From Bellilinea sp034411135 (GTDB lineage Bacteria > Chloroflexota > Anaerolineae > Anaerolineales > Anaerolineaceae): a stretch of 64,000 nt of DNA. The notes beneath the pieces were generated by a model, which did not search any database, was not told where the DNA came from, and was given only the letters and a program-made list of their open reading frames with translations. The stretch is taken from the NCBI GenBank assembly GCA_034411135.1, contig DAOUMN010000079.1, forward strand, positions 46,288-110,287. The letters are read 5' to 3'. The translations under genes and the position numbers were made by a program. Shown here piece after piece: positions 42,294 to 52,563 of the stretch; within the stretch, counting starts at the first letter, position 1, and each line of letters begins with the position of its first letter.

Positions 42294-43829
42294 ATGAACT
42301 CTTCGCGCGCTTATTCGGCTTACTCCACCGCCCCGGCAGAGACCGCCCCCCGCCCGCTGATCGCACTGCTGGGCAGCGCGGTACTGGCGCTGCTGGCTGG
42401 CTGGCTGCTGATTGCGCTTTACCTGTATTTCCGCTTCAGCGGACCGATTGCGCCAGGCGTGCGGGTGGGCGAGACATTGATCGGCGGGCTGACCATCGAG
42501 CAGGCTGCCGCGCGCATTGACAACGACTGGAACCGCGAGCGCATGCTGGTAGTGACCGACGGCATTACCTACTGGCAGGCGCGCCCGCTCGATTTTGGAG
42601 TGTGGGTTGACCCGGCTGCCACCGCCCGCCAGGCATACCAGATCGGACGCGGCGAACGGCGCTGGAGCGATTGGGCTGATCTGATCTTTGACCACGGCGG
42701 GTTGGAAGCACCCCCTGTGGTGGTGTTCAGCCCAACGGTTGCCGTCCAGCAGGTGCGCCTGTGGCGCGGGCTGGTCGATCGCGCCCCAGCCAACCCCGAT
42801 CTGCGCTTGGTGAACGGGCAGTGGCAGGTATCGCCCGGCGCGCCCGGCGCGGCGCTGGACGTAGAGCAGACTGTGCGCCTAATGGAAACCAACGCCGCGG
42901 TCATCGCGCGCAGCGGCGTTTTGCAGTTGATTACCCAGCCGCTGCCCTCGCCGGTTGCCGAACTGGAAGCACGCCTGCCCGAACTGCAAGCCCTGCTGGC
43001 GCGCCCGCTGCGCGTGCAGGGCTACGACCCGATTCACGACCAGAGCGAGACATGGGACGTGCCGCCTGAAAGCCTGGCAGCCTGGCTACGGTTGGCGTGG
43101 GTGGAGGGTGAACCGCGTCTGACAATCGACGAGAGCGAATTCCCTGCCTACCTGGACGGGTTGCAAGCCCGCCTGAGTGACGGGCGCACCGTCTGGCTGC
43201 CGCCCGAAGCCTACAACCTGACCGAACGCTGGCAGAGCGGCACGCCGTACACCGTCATCCTGCGTCACCCGCCCACCGGCTACACCGTCCAGCCCGGCGA
43301 CACACTGCTCTCCGTCTCCTACCGTGTGCAGGTGCCGGCATGGATGATCCTGCGCGCCAATCCGGGGCTCAACCCAGACGTGCTGACCGCCGGTAGCACG
43401 CTAACCATCCCCTCCAAGAGCGACCTGCTGCCGCTGCCGGTGGTGACAGGCAAGCGCATTATCATCCGCATTGGCGATCAGCGCATGAGCGTGTACGAAA
43501 ACGGCAGCCTGTTGCGCGAATTCGTCATCAGCACCGGCATCGACCGCTCGCCCACCCAGCCGGGCGTGTTCCAGGTGCAAACGCACGTCGAGGAAGCCTA
43601 CGCCTCGGTGTGGGACCTGACCATGCCCCACTTTCTCGGCATTTACGAAGCCTGGCCCGGCTTCATGAACGGTATTCACGGCTTGCCCACGCTTTCCAAT
43701 GGGCGGCGGCTGTGGGCGGGCAACCTCGGACGTCCGGTTTCCTACGGCTGCATCATCCTCGACCTGAACGCCGCTAAATGGCTGTACGACTGGGCAGAAA
43801 ACGGTGTGGTGGTCGAGATCCGCGAGTAG
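42294..43829 (+). CDS. Membrane-anchored L,D-transpeptidase with LysM domain
   Basis: The 511-residue protein has an N-terminal anchor (about 22-46). A VanW/YoaR-type peptidoglycan-binding region follows (about 55-300; repeated GGLTIEQAAARI / P-L-D-F patterns). LysM comes next (about 329-372; YTVQPGDTLLSVSYRVQVP). A YkuD L,D-transpeptidase domain ends the chain (about 385-510). The catalytic stretch is HGLPTL...PVSYGCIILD, where the cysteine of YGC is the nucleophile; the usual H-G-C reads Y-G-C here. It cross-links or attaches to peptidoglycan stems in the cell envelope. A cell wall with LysM-binding glycan is implied. Confidence 0.85.
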   Translation: MNSSRAYSAYSTAPAETAPRPLIALLGSAVLALLAGWLLIALYLYFRFSGPIAPGVRVGETLIGGLTIEQAAARIDNDWNRERMLVVTDGITYWQARPLDFGVWVDPAATARQAYQIGRGERRWSDWADLIFDHGGLEAPPVVVFSPTVAVQQVRLWRGLVDRAPANPDLRLVNGQWQVSPGAPGAALDVEQTVRLMETNAAVIARSGVLQLITQPLPSPVAELEARLPELQALLARPLRVQGYDPIHDQSETWDVPPESLAAWLRLAWVEGEPRLTIDESEFPAYLDGLQARLSDGRTVWLPPEAYNLTERWQSGTPYTVILRHPPTGYTVQPGDTLLSVSYRVQVPAWMILRANPGLNPDVLTAGSTLTIPSKSDLLPLPVVTGKRIIIRIGDQRMSVYENGSLLREFVISTGIDRSPTQPGVFQVQTHVEEAYASVWDLTMPHFLGIYEAWPGFMNGIHGLPTLSNGRRLWAGNLGRPVSYGCIILDLNAAKWLYDWAENGVVVEIRE

Positions 43830-43856
43830 CGTGTACGGACCAAAGGAGACCCTCCC

Positions 43857-44234
43857 ATGTACGGATTGATCGGAAAGATGCAGGCTGTTCCCGGTCAACG
43901 CGATGCGTTGATCGCCATTCTGCTGGAAGGCTTGATGGGCATGCCAGGCTGTTTGAGTTATATCGTCGCCCGCGACCCTGGCGACGCGAACGCCATCTGG
44001 ATAACCGAAGTGTGGGATAGCCCAGAAAGCCACACGGCTTCGCTGTCCCTGCCCTCGGTGCGGCAAGCTATTGCGCGGGGAAAGCCGCTGATCGCCGGCT
44101 TTGGCGAGCGCTTTGAAACCCAACCGGTGGGCGGCCATGGCTTGACCTCGGTGGTTGAGTGCAGTCCGCGCACAGATGCCCTGAGCCCGCTAAAGGACAT
44201 GAACGGGCAAACGCCAGCTGCCGCTTTGGATTAA
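43857..44234 (+). CDS. Antibiotic biosynthesis monooxygenase (ABM) domain protein
   Basis: The 125-residue protein has a ferredoxin-like ABM fold in the first 95 residues: MYGLIGKMQAVPGQRDALIA, then MPGCLSYIVARDPGDANAIW and EVWDSPESHTASL. ABM proteins are small cofactor-free oxygenases or haem-degrading enzymes, and many are uncharacterised. The haem-monooxygenase asparagine is not evident. AAAGGAG precedes the ATG. The Ala-rich C-terminal 25 residues look disordered. It follows the transpeptidase by 27 nt and may be in the same transcript. Confidence 0.75.
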   Translation: MYGLIGKMQAVPGQRDALIAILLEGLMGMPGCLSYIVARDPGDANAIWITEVWDSPESHTASLSLPSVRQAIARGKPLIAGFGERFETQPVGGHGLTSVVECSPRTDALSPLKDMNGQTPAAALD

Positions 44235-44423
44235 TCCTCCTTTATTCTTTCCACACTACCGGGGCAGCCAGAATACCTGCCCTGGCACGCCGTTAAAGGG
44301 GCAGACAGGCGCAACACTCACTTTTTCTTAATATTTTTCATATCGATTTCTTATACGACTGCGCTAGGATAGCATCCGTCCAAAACACACAACCCATTCG
44401 AAATGATTGAGGAGAGAAGAAGC
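44235..44423. other. Intergenic stretch with AT-rich promoter-like part
   Basis: The second half (44320-44380) is AT-rich and contains TAGGAT near 44367. The -35 is poor. No ORF or RNA gene was seen. Confidence 0.3.
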
Positions 44424-45590
44424 ATGAAACGGATGTTTGTCTTTTCCCTGATTGTGTTTGCACTGTTGTTTGCCCAAACCAGCCCCGTGTGGGCGCAGGC
44501 TGAAACTCCGCCGCCGGATGGCTTGAGCCTTTCGACCAGTTACCCCAGCCAGATCATTGGCTTTGGCGAGGTGGTCACCCTGTCGCTCAAACTGCGCGCC
44601 GACCGCCCGCAACTGGTGCAGTTGAGCATGCGCGACCTACCCGAAGGTTGGAATGCCAGTTTCCGTGGCGGCAGCCGCATCATCGATGCGGTTTACCTGG
44701 ACGGAGAAACCCCGGTCAACGTGGATGTGCGCATCGAGCCGCCCGCCAGTCTGGACGCGGGTCAATACCGCATGGCAGTGGTGGCGCGCGGCACCAGCCA
44801 ACAGGTGGAAATGCCGGTCAGTCTGACGATCAAGGAAAAATTGCCGCCGCGGCTTGCCTTCGATATGGACGGTCTGCCCACCCAGCGCGGCACGCCCAGC
44901 ACCACCTTCCGCTTTACCGTCAACCTGAAAAATGAAGGCGGCGAAGACCTGACGGTCGCCCTGAGCACCGAGCAACCCGCCAACATGCAGGTGCGTTTCG
45001 AGTCCGCCGGGCAGACGGTGACCGAAATGCAGTTGGCTGCCAACGAGAGCAAAAGCCTGACCGTGGTGGCGGAACCGCTGATCACCCTGGAAGCCGGGCG
45101 CTATCCAATTCGCATTTTTGCCCGTGGCGGGGATGTCGAAACCAGTCTCGACCTGGCGGCTGACGTGGTCGGCGAGGGGCGTCTATCCATTTCCACGCCC
45201 GATGGGCGCTTGTCCGGGCAGGCTTCCGCTGGCGCAGAAACCCCACTGAAGATCATCCTGCGCAATACCGGCACGGCGCCGCTGCGCGGAATTGAGTTGA
45301 CATCGGTTGAGCCAAGCGGCTGGTCGGTAACCTTCGATGAGAGCCAAATCGTCGAAATACCCGCCGGTGAGCAACGCGAAGTCACCGTGCGGATCAAACC
45401 GGCGGAGAAAGCCGTTGCCGGCGACTACCTGCTGACCATCAACGCCCGCCCGGTGGATACCCGCCAGCAGTCGGCTGAATTCCGCATCACCGTGGTCACC
45501 TCCACGTTGTGGGGTATTGCCGGCATTGCACTGATCGCCGCGGCAGTGATTGCCGTTGGGCTGGCGGTCTCCCGCTTTGGGCGGCGCTGA
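44424..45590 (+). CDS. Secreted NEW3-domain protein, partner of an ABC-2 transporter
   Basis: The 388-residue protein starts at the ATG after GAGGAGAG. The signal peptide is MKRMFVFSLIVFALLFAQTS followed by PVWA, cleaved before QAET. Three Ig-like repeats (about 25-135, 140-245 and 250-355) have the NEW3 (COG1470) pattern, for example FTVNLKNEGGEDLTVALS and LKIILRNTGTAPLRGIEL. A C-terminal helix (LWGIAGIALIAAAVIAVGLA) plus FGRR anchors it in the membrane. An ABC ATPase and permease follow immediately, so it may be an external receptor or scaffold for that transporter. The substrate is unknown. Confidence 0.8.
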   Translation: MKRMFVFSLIVFALLFAQTSPVWAQAETPPPDGLSLSTSYPSQIIGFGEVVTLSLKLRADRPQLVQLSMRDLPEGWNASFRGGSRIIDAVYLDGETPVNVDVRIEPPASLDAGQYRMAVVARGTSQQVEMPVSLTIKEKLPPRLAFDMDGLPTQRGTPSTTFRFTVNLKNEGGEDLTVALSTEQPANMQVRFESAGQTVTEMQLAANESKSLTVVAEPLITLEAGRYPIRIFARGGDVETSLDLAADVVGEGRLSISTPDGRLSGQASAGAETPLKIILRNTGTAPLRGIELTSVEPSGWSVTFDESQIVEIPAGEQREVTVRIKPAEKAVAGDYLLTINARPVDTRQQSAEFRITVVTSTLWGIAGIALIAAAVIAVGLAVSRFGRR

Positions 45591-46560
45591 TTTCACCGTG
45601 TTTGCCCTGTATTTCAGGAGGTGCGCATGAGTGAAATTGTGCTGGAAACTCACGACCTGACCAAAAAGTACAACGGATTCACCGCGGTCGATCGGCTCAA
45701 CCTGGCGATTCGCGCTGGCGAGGTGTTCGGTCTGCTGGGACCCAATGGCGCCGGGAAAACCACCACCATCCTGATGCTGCTTGGGTTGACCGAGCCCACC
45801 TCCGGCACTGTGCGGGTACTGGGTCTCGACCCTACCCGCCAGCCGTTGAGCGTAAAGTCGCAGGTAGGCTACCTACCCGATCAGGTCGGGTTTTACGACG
45901 AACTGAGCGCGCGAGAGAACCTGACCTACATTGCCCGCTTGAATGGCATCCCCTCCAGCCAGCTGCGCACGCGGGTAGAACAGGCGCTGGCGCGGGTTGG
46001 ATTAATCGACCACGCCGATCAACGCACCGGCACATTCTCGCGCGGCATGCGCCAGCGGTTGGGCGTCGCCGACGTTCTGATCAAAAATCCGCGCCTGATC
46101 ATCATGGATGAACCAACCTCCGGGCTGGATCCAGAAGCATCGCTCGAATTTCTCGAAATGATCCGCACGCTTAAAAAAGAAGGCATCACCATCCTGCTTT
46201 CCTCACACCTGCTCCACCAGGTGCAGGCAGTCTGTGACCGGGTCGGGTTGTTTCACCAGGGCAAAATGGTACTGCAAGGAGCGGTGGAGGAACTGGCGGA
46301 ACAGGTGCTGGGCGGGGCATACCGCATCCTGCTGGAGGCAGATGGTGAAACCGGCGCCATCCAGCAGGCATTGCAGCAGGTGAACGGGCTGCGCAACATC
46401 CAGGTACCCGCGCCGCGCCTATACGCCATGGAAGCGGTTGCTGACTTGCGTCCGGAGGCTGCCCACGCGGTCGTCTCGACCGGCAGCCGCCTGTTCCGGC
46501 TTGATCTGCAAACCCAAAGCCTGGAAGACATTTACAGCGCTTATTTCAAGGAGGTGGGGC

Positions 46561-47559
<999 letters not shown>

Positions 47560-47584
47560 GGCAGCCCGCCTGTCCGCTGGCTCG

Positions 47585-47617
47585 CACAACCCGCGCCGCG
47601 GCGCGGGTTGTGTTTTT
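47585..47617 (+). terminator. Rho-independent terminator of the NEW3-ABC operon
   Basis: CACAACCCGCGCC pairs perfectly with GGCGCGGGTTGTG (13 bp, 2-nt gap), directly followed by TTTTT. Confidence 0.93.
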
Positions 47618-47641
47618 GGGGGTTACAACGTTTTAGTCTCT

Positions 47642-49180
47642 TCAATATTCCGGTTTCAATCCACTCGCCAGAGTTGCCAGGAATTGCGCCGCTTCGTCCT
47701 GGATTAACCCGCGTTCAGCAACAGGGATATGCCTCAAGCCAAGCACATTCGCCCCCATGCGCGGATTGAGGCGCAGAGTACGTTCATGCTGGATCAGGAA
47801 ATTCCAATAGAGCAAATTGAAAGGACAGGCTTGCCCACCGCTGCGAACGGATGGCTGGTAACGGCAGCCAGCGCAGTAATCGCCCATTTTATGAATATAT
47901 TTACCCGAAGCGATGTAGGGCTTGGTGGCGGTCTTGCCACCGTCGGCGTACAGCCCCATTCCGAGCACATTCGGCAGCATCACCCATTCGTATGCATCCA
48001 CATAGCAGGTTAAAAACCATTCATTGACCTGTTGGGGTGAAATGCCCGCCAGCAAACAAAAATTGCTCAACACCATCAGCCGCTCGATGTGGTGGCTGTA
48101 GCCTTCCCGCACCGCCCGCCGGATCACCTGTTGCAGGCAGTTCATATCGGTTTGTCCATTCCAGAAGAAAGCAGGAAGCGGACGGTTGGCAGACCAGAAA
48201 TTGACTTTCCGCAGAGCGGGCATCTGCCGCCAGTATTGCCAGTAGATAAATTCCCGCCAGCCAATCACCTGGCGCACGAACCCTTCCGCGGACGGGAGGG
48301 GCGCCTGCCCGCTCCGGTAGCGGTTTTCGACTGCCCGGGCAACCTCCAGCGGGTCGAGCAGCCCAAGATTTAGATACGGGGAAAGCAAGGAATGGAAAAG
48401 CAACGAGGAATGACGGCTCATCGCATCTTCATACGCGCCGAAATTCTCCAGCCGCCGATCCAAAAAATCCCGCAGGGCTTCGCCCGCCTGGATGCGATCT
48501 ACCCCCAGGTCAAACCCTTCCGCCGAGCCAATCCCGTAATCGTCCCGCTCGACTTCGTCCATCACCTGGCGGGTGATCTCGTCCGGCTCAAAGTGCAGCC
48601 GTTCCGGCACGTCAATACTGGGCGGCAGTCGGCGCCGGTTGAGCGCATCGTAGTTCCAGCGACCGCCTGCCGGGCTTCCATCCGGCTCGAGCAGCAGGTT
48701 GAAGTACCGCCGCATTGCCCGATAGAAATTTTCCATCACATAGAACGTCCCCGGTTGCGGATTTGGAATCGGGTCATAGCGTTCAACCAGGAATTGGGTA
48801 TTGGGCAGGACATGGATCGGTATTCCCAGGGCTTCACCCAGCCGGTTTTGAAAGCGCCGACCGCCGTACTGGCTGGCTGCCATCGTGTAGATGCGCTTGG
48901 GTTGCCAATCGGTCACATGTCGGCGCAAAGCGGTCAACATATCTTCGGCGGTGTAGTAATCCACCTGGTAGCCCTTTTCTTTGAGCGCGGCAGCGTAATG
49001 ACGCATTGCGCTTAAGAGCAGTACCAACTTCTTGCGCTGGTAGGGCAGCCGGTGGGTGAGTGCCCGGCTTTCAACCAGTGCTACACACAGGTTGCTCCGG
49101 TCGGTTTCGTCCTCAGCCGCGGCTATAGCCGGATGGTTTTCTACGAGCTGGTCTCCCAAAATCCATGCTGAAACGCGCAT
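47642..49180 (-). CDS. Fe-S bacterial cryptochrome/photolyase (FeS-BCP / PhrB-like)
   Basis: The 512-residue protein is read from the ATG with GGAG about 6 nt upstream; the GTG four codons earlier overlaps that site. MRVSAWILGDQL matches the start of the (6-4) photolyase-related family. The four [4Fe-4S] cysteines are visible: one in LSNFCLLAGI, two in YCAGCRY, and one in GQACPFNLLYWN. The gap of 13 between the second and third sites of the C-terminal set equals that in Agrobacterium PhrB. FAD contacts fit VIGWREFIYWQYW and YVDAYEWVMLPNVLGM. It should repair (6-4) photoproducts in light, or act as a photoreceptor. Confidence 0.88.
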   Translation of the reverse strand: MRVSAWILGDQLVENHPAIAAAEDETDRSNLCVALVESRALTHRLPYQRKKLVLLLSAMRHYAAALKEKGYQVDYYTAEDMLTALRRHVTDWQPKRIYTMAASQYGGRRFQNRLGEALGIPIHVLPNTQFLVERYDPIPNPQPGTFYVMENFYRAMRRYFNLLLEPDGSPAGGRWNYDALNRRRLPPSIDVPERLHFEPDEITRQVMDEVERDDYGIGSAEGFDLGVDRIQAGEALRDFLDRRLENFGAYEDAMSRHSSLLFHSLLSPYLNLGLLDPLEVARAVENRYRSGQAPLPSAEGFVRQVIGWREFIYWQYWRQMPALRKVNFWSANRPLPAFFWNGQTDMNCLQQVIRRAVREGYSHHIERLMVLSNFCLLAGISPQQVNEWFLTCYVDAYEWVMLPNVLGMGLYADGGKTATKPYIASGKYIHKMGDYCAGCRYQPSVRSGGQACPFNLLYWNFLIQHERTLRLNPRMGANVLGLRHIPVAERGLIQDEAAQFLATLASGLKPEY

Positions 49181-49237
49181 TACACTCTCCACCAGCCGTC
49201 GAACCCGCGGACGCGAAGCATCCCCCTGTCCCCAGCC

Positions 49238-50005
49238 TCACCCCATCCAGATCTTCAGCGCCGCCACAACGGTAAACACCAGCAGAACACCCAGCGCTAC
49301 CAGCGCCACCCGTTGGGTGCTGCGCTGATTGACCAGGCTGACGCCGTTGAAATCGGTCTGGATCGTCCATACCGGTCCAGCCGACCAGGCAAAAGCCAGC
49401 CCGCCGATCATCCCGCCCAGGTGCCCCCAGTTGTCGATGCCCGGCGAGGTACCTAGCACCAGGTTGATCGCCGCGATGGTCAACGTGGACATCAGCAGCC
49501 CGCGCGCGTTGCGAATCAGGTTACGGTTCTGGTACAGGAAAACCGCCTGGGCAGCCAGCAGCCCGAAGATGGCAGTGGAGGAGCCCAGCGAAGGGCGCGG
49601 GGTCATCATGAAGGAAATCACATTACCGGCAAATCCCGAAAGCAGGTAAAGCAGCAAAAAGCGCCCGTGCCCGTAGTAGCGTTCCAAATTGGCGCCAAAG
49701 ACGAACAGCGCGTACATGTTGAAGGCAATGTGCAGCAGTGAGCCGTGCAGCCACATCGGTGTGACCAGCCGCCAGAACTCGCCAGCGATGATCAACGCAT
49801 TGACCTTGGCACCGTAGACTGCCAGCAGGTCGTTGCCGAACATCGAGCGAGTCAGCATTTGACCGAGAAATGCCAGCACGCAGGTCGCCATCATAAAGTA
49901 GGTGACATAGGGCGGGGTCGAACTGGGGCGCTGGCGGACACGCACCGGGCTGGCGCCCGGTGGCGGGTAATCCCCTTCGTTGGAAGTGTAGTGAGCCGGT
50001 TTCAT
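49238..50005 (-). CDS. Rhomboid-family intramembrane serine protease
   Basis: The 255-residue protein has a cytoplasmic start (about 1-32) and six or seven membrane helices. The L1 motif is WLHGSLLHIAFNMYALFVFG (about 104-123), with the conserved H-x-x-x-N. The nucleophile is in LGSSTAIFGLLA (about 158-169), a variant of G-A-S-G. The catalytic histidine is in NWGHLGGMIGGLAFAW (about 206). It cleaves membrane proteins within or near their helices. It overlaps gmk by 4 nt. The G-S-S-T variant still supplies a serine, but which serine acts is not certain. Confidence 0.85.
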   Translation of the reverse strand: MKPAHYTSNEGDYPPPGASPVRVRQRPSSTPPYVTYFMMATCVLAFLGQMLTRSMFGNDLLAVYGAKVNALIIAGEFWRLVTPMWLHGSLLHIAFNMYALFVFGANLERYYGHGRFLLLYLLSGFAGNVISFMMTPRPSLGSSTAIFGLLAAQAVFLYQNRNLIRNARGLLMSTLTIAAINLVLGTSPGIDNWGHLGGMIGGLAFAWSAGPVWTIQTDFNGVSLVNQRSTQRVALVALGVLLVFTVVAALKIWMG

Positions 50006-50625
50006 AACGAATAACTCCGCGGGTTTACCCGCAGGTGCTCGGCGGTGAGGATGGCAACGATCTGGTCAATGGTCTGTTCCAGGCAGCCGTCCGGGTTGAC
50101 CACCGCATACTCAAATTCCGGCAGCCGTTCCAGTTCCTGGCGCGCGGTGGCAATCCGCTTGCGCAGCGATTCGGGGCTTTCGGTGGTGCGGGCGGTCAGG
50201 CGGGCTTCCAGCTCGGCGAAACTGGCTGGCAGCAGAAAGATCATCACCGCGGCGGGAAAAATCTGCCGCAGGCGGGCGGCGCCTTGCACGTCCACCCGGA
50301 AGATCACATCTTTGCCGCTTTCCAGCGCGCCGGTCACCTCGCGGCGCGGAATACCCTTGTAGTCGTTGTAAACCCGCGCATACTCAATCAACTCATCATT
50401 GCGGATCATTTCCTCGAAGCGCTCAGTGGTGACAAAGTGATAATCAACCCCGTCGATTTCGTTCGAACGGGGTTTGCGGTCGGTGGCGGTAACCACCACG
50501 TGCAGGTTCAGGTTGCGCTTTTTGAGCGCCTGGATGGCAGTGTCCTTGCCCACCCCGGAAGGTCCAGAGATGACAACAATCAACGGTTGGCTGCCAGGCG
50601 GCAGGAGGGTGGTGGATGAGGACAT
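50002..50625 (-). CDS. gmk: Guanylate kinase
   Basis: The 207-residue enzyme makes GDP from GMP with ATP. The P-loop is SGPSGVGKDT (about 20-29, with Asp in place of the usual Ser/Thr after Lys). The GMP-binding residues follow in TDRKPRSNEIDGVDYHF (about 46-62), then LIEYARVYNDYKGIPR, the IFRVDVQGAARLR Walker-B region and FLLPASFAELEARL. The size is normal. It is first in a two-gene unit with the rhomboid protease. The Asp in the P-loop may be a lineage trait. Confidence 0.92.
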   Translation of the reverse strand: MSSSTTLLPPGSQPLIVVISGPSGVGKDTAIQALKKRNLNLHVVVTATDRKPRSNEIDGVDYHFVTTERFEEMIRNDELIEYARVYNDYKGIPRREVTGALESGKDVIFRVDVQGAARLRQIFPAAVMIFLLPASFAELEARLTARTTESPESLRKRIATARQELERLPEFEYAVVNPDGCLEQTIDQIVAILTAEHLRVNPRSYSL

Positions 50626-50732
50626 GGTAGTCGGAGGATTTCCTTTGCGGCTAAGTGCACTGTTCTTACGAATTTTTTATACAGGCTTGATTATAATGGA
50701 TAAATCCAACTCTATGCTCATGGAGCAAAACC

Positions 50733-51134
50733 ATGCCCTCCTATGAATATCGCTGCCTGGACTGCCGCAAACGATTCGAGGTTTTCATGCCCTATTCCGA
50801 ATACGGCAAACGCCCGGTCACCTGCACACACTGCGGCAGCGCCAACCACCAGCGCCGCATCGGGCGGGTGCGCATTGCCCGCTCGGATGAAAGCCGCCTG
50901 GAAAACCTGGCAGACCCCGAAAGCCTGGCTGGGCTGGAGGATGATCCGCGCGCGCTGGGGCGCATGATGCGCGAGATGAAAGGTGAACTGGGCGAGGAAA
51001 TGGGACCTGAATTCGACGAAGTGGTAGACCGGCTGGAGAAAGGTCAATCGCCGGAGGATATCGAGCGCGATCTACCTGAACTGGCGGGGGATGACGGTGG
51101 CATGGGGATGAGTGGGCTGGATGACCTGGACTGA
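50733..51134 (+). CDS. FmdB-family zinc-ribbon regulatory protein
   Basis: The 133-residue protein begins MPSYEYRCLDCRKRFEVFMP and has a second pair in TCTHCGSANHQRRIG, giving a C-x2-C...C-x2-C zinc ribbon in the first 35 residues. That is the FmdB pattern (putative regulator or zinc-ribbon adaptor). The rest is acidic and helical (DPRALGRMMREMKGELGEEM), probably a protein-binding tail. GGAG lies 8 nt before the ATG. A perfect TATAAT at 50692-50697 lies 35 nt upstream. Confidence 0.78.
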   Translation: MPSYEYRCLDCRKRFEVFMPYSEYGKRPVTCTHCGSANHQRRIGRVRIARSDESRLENLADPESLAGLEDDPRALGRMMREMKGELGEEMGPEFDEVVDRLEKGQSPEDIERDLPELAGDDGGMGMSGLDDLD

Positions 51135-51140
51135 GGCAGC

Positions 51141-52400
51141 TCAACGCCCCACCAAGCCTTGCAAGGCATCAAACGAAGTGACCCAGGCAATGCGGTTGAT
51201 GAACGCCGCCAGCGACGCGCTTTGCGCGCGCAGGTCGCGCACCGCCGCCGCCACCGGGTCTTCGCCAGCTGCACCGCCGGGCTGGTCGGCGTACGCCCCG
51301 TAAAAAGCAAAATAAGCCTGGTTCAAGCGGCGGATGCGGTAGCCATTGTCCCAGAACACTCGACGGCGCGCTTCCATGTACTCCTCCGCCTCACCGATCC
51401 GACCTTCCGCCAGCAGCGCATCCACTGTGACGCGCGTCTCGCGCATTTCAGCGCGGAAGTCGAAGCGCGGCGGATCGGGGGGCGCTCCCGGCGGCGACGG
51501 CGCGGCGGGTTCGGAAGGCGGCGGCAGCCGGTCGGGGTAGTAACGCGCCACCAATGCCTGCCCAATCTCCTTTCCGGCAATCGAGGCAGTCGTTTCGTTG
51601 ATGGTGCGCATTTGCGGGTTAGCATAGTACAGCGCACCCAATGGACGCAGCGTGAGCGTGTTGTGGATCCATTCATGGGCAACTACTTCCGCCAGCCAGT
51701 TCAGGTCGGTGGTGCTCATCACCATGGTCGGGTAGATGCCCACCCCGCCCACCGGCACAACCAGCGCCGAGACGTTCAGCCCGCGCTCAACCTGCTCTTC
51801 CAGGTGGGTGATCTGATCCAGCGACAGGTCCGGCAGTAGCGAGATATCGGCATCCTGGCGGATCACCTCGCGCGGCGAGACGATCAACGCGCGCGGAAGA
51901 GTGGTGACATGGTAAAGCGGCGGCGGGATGGGCTGCCCACCCAAACCCAGCCCCATCTCAGCAATGATGTTGGTCAGTTGAGCCTGCAGCACGGCTTCCG
52001 CCAGCGGAGCCAGGCGGCGGATTTCCCCATCCAACCGGCGCTGCTCCGCCAGCCAGCCAGCAGCAGCCTGTTCGGGGTCGGCAACCTGCGGGTCGGCGTA
52101 AATGGTATTGATCTGCGCGCGGGCATCGTTATAACGCTGCACCAGATCAAGGTAATCCAGCACTATCTGGCGCTGCTGATCAGCAGCCAGGTAGCGCGGC
52201 AAGCCCAATGCGCTGTGCGCCTGTTTCAGCCACAACGCGTCAATCGTCCAGGCAACGTAATCGAATTCCTGCCAGCGGGTATACCGCCGGACGCGCTCAA
52301 GCGGGTCGGCTGAGTTGTACTCGCTGCGTACCTGAGTCAGGACAATTAAGAGTCCGATGAGAAGGTTGCGAAAAATGAGGCGATAACGAGGTACAGGCAT
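51141..52400 (-). CDS. Putative membrane-associated zinc metalloprotease (HExxH)
   Basis: The 419-residue protein is read from the ATG at 52400. An N-terminal hydrophobic helix (about 8-22, LIFRNLLIGLLIVL) suggests export with an anchor. The motif VVAHEWIHNTL (HEWIH, about 242-246) is a zinc-binding HExxH, and NETTAS (about 268) supplies a plausible third glutamate ligand. Helical regions flank it (REVIRQDADISLLP, LEEQVERGLNV), and a Pro-rich loop (about 290-315) comes late. I do not recognise the family. A TATAAT (52410-52415, minus strand) lies 9 nt before the start, so the leader is almost absent. Confidence 0.65.
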   Translation of the reverse strand: MPVPRYRLIFRNLLIGLLIVLTQVRSEYNSADPLERVRRYTRWQEFDYVAWTIDALWLKQAHSALGLPRYLAADQQRQIVLDYLDLVQRYNDARAQINTIYADPQVADPEQAAAGWLAEQRRLDGEIRRLAPLAEAVLQAQLTNIIAEMGLGLGGQPIPPPLYHVTTLPRALIVSPREVIRQDADISLLPDLSLDQITHLEEQVERGLNVSALVVPVGGVGIYPTMVMSTTDLNWLAEVVAHEWIHNTLTLRPLGALYYANPQMRTINETTASIAGKEIGQALVARYYPDRLPPPSEPAAPSPPGAPPDPPRFDFRAEMRETRVTVDALLAEGRIGEAEEYMEARRRVFWDNGYRIRRLNQAYFAFYGAYADQPGGAAGEDPVAAAVRDLRAQSASLAAFINRIAWVTSFDALQGLVGR

Positions 52401-52563
52401 CGAAACCTGATTATAATGGATACCTTGTGCGCGGATGTCGACATTCCGCGCGGGCGTGGTACACTCGTATAAACTTTGAGACATTCAGGTTGATCCAACC
52501 AGGTGTTAACACCTTGGCAGGACCTACCTGTGCCTGGAAATGATTGAACAGAGGGTTACAAAA

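Noticed and set aside
50668..50697. Full promoter before the FmdB-type gene
   Set aside because: TATAAT is perfect, but no acceptable -35 box lies 16-18 nt upstream, so only the -10 element is mentioned with the gene.
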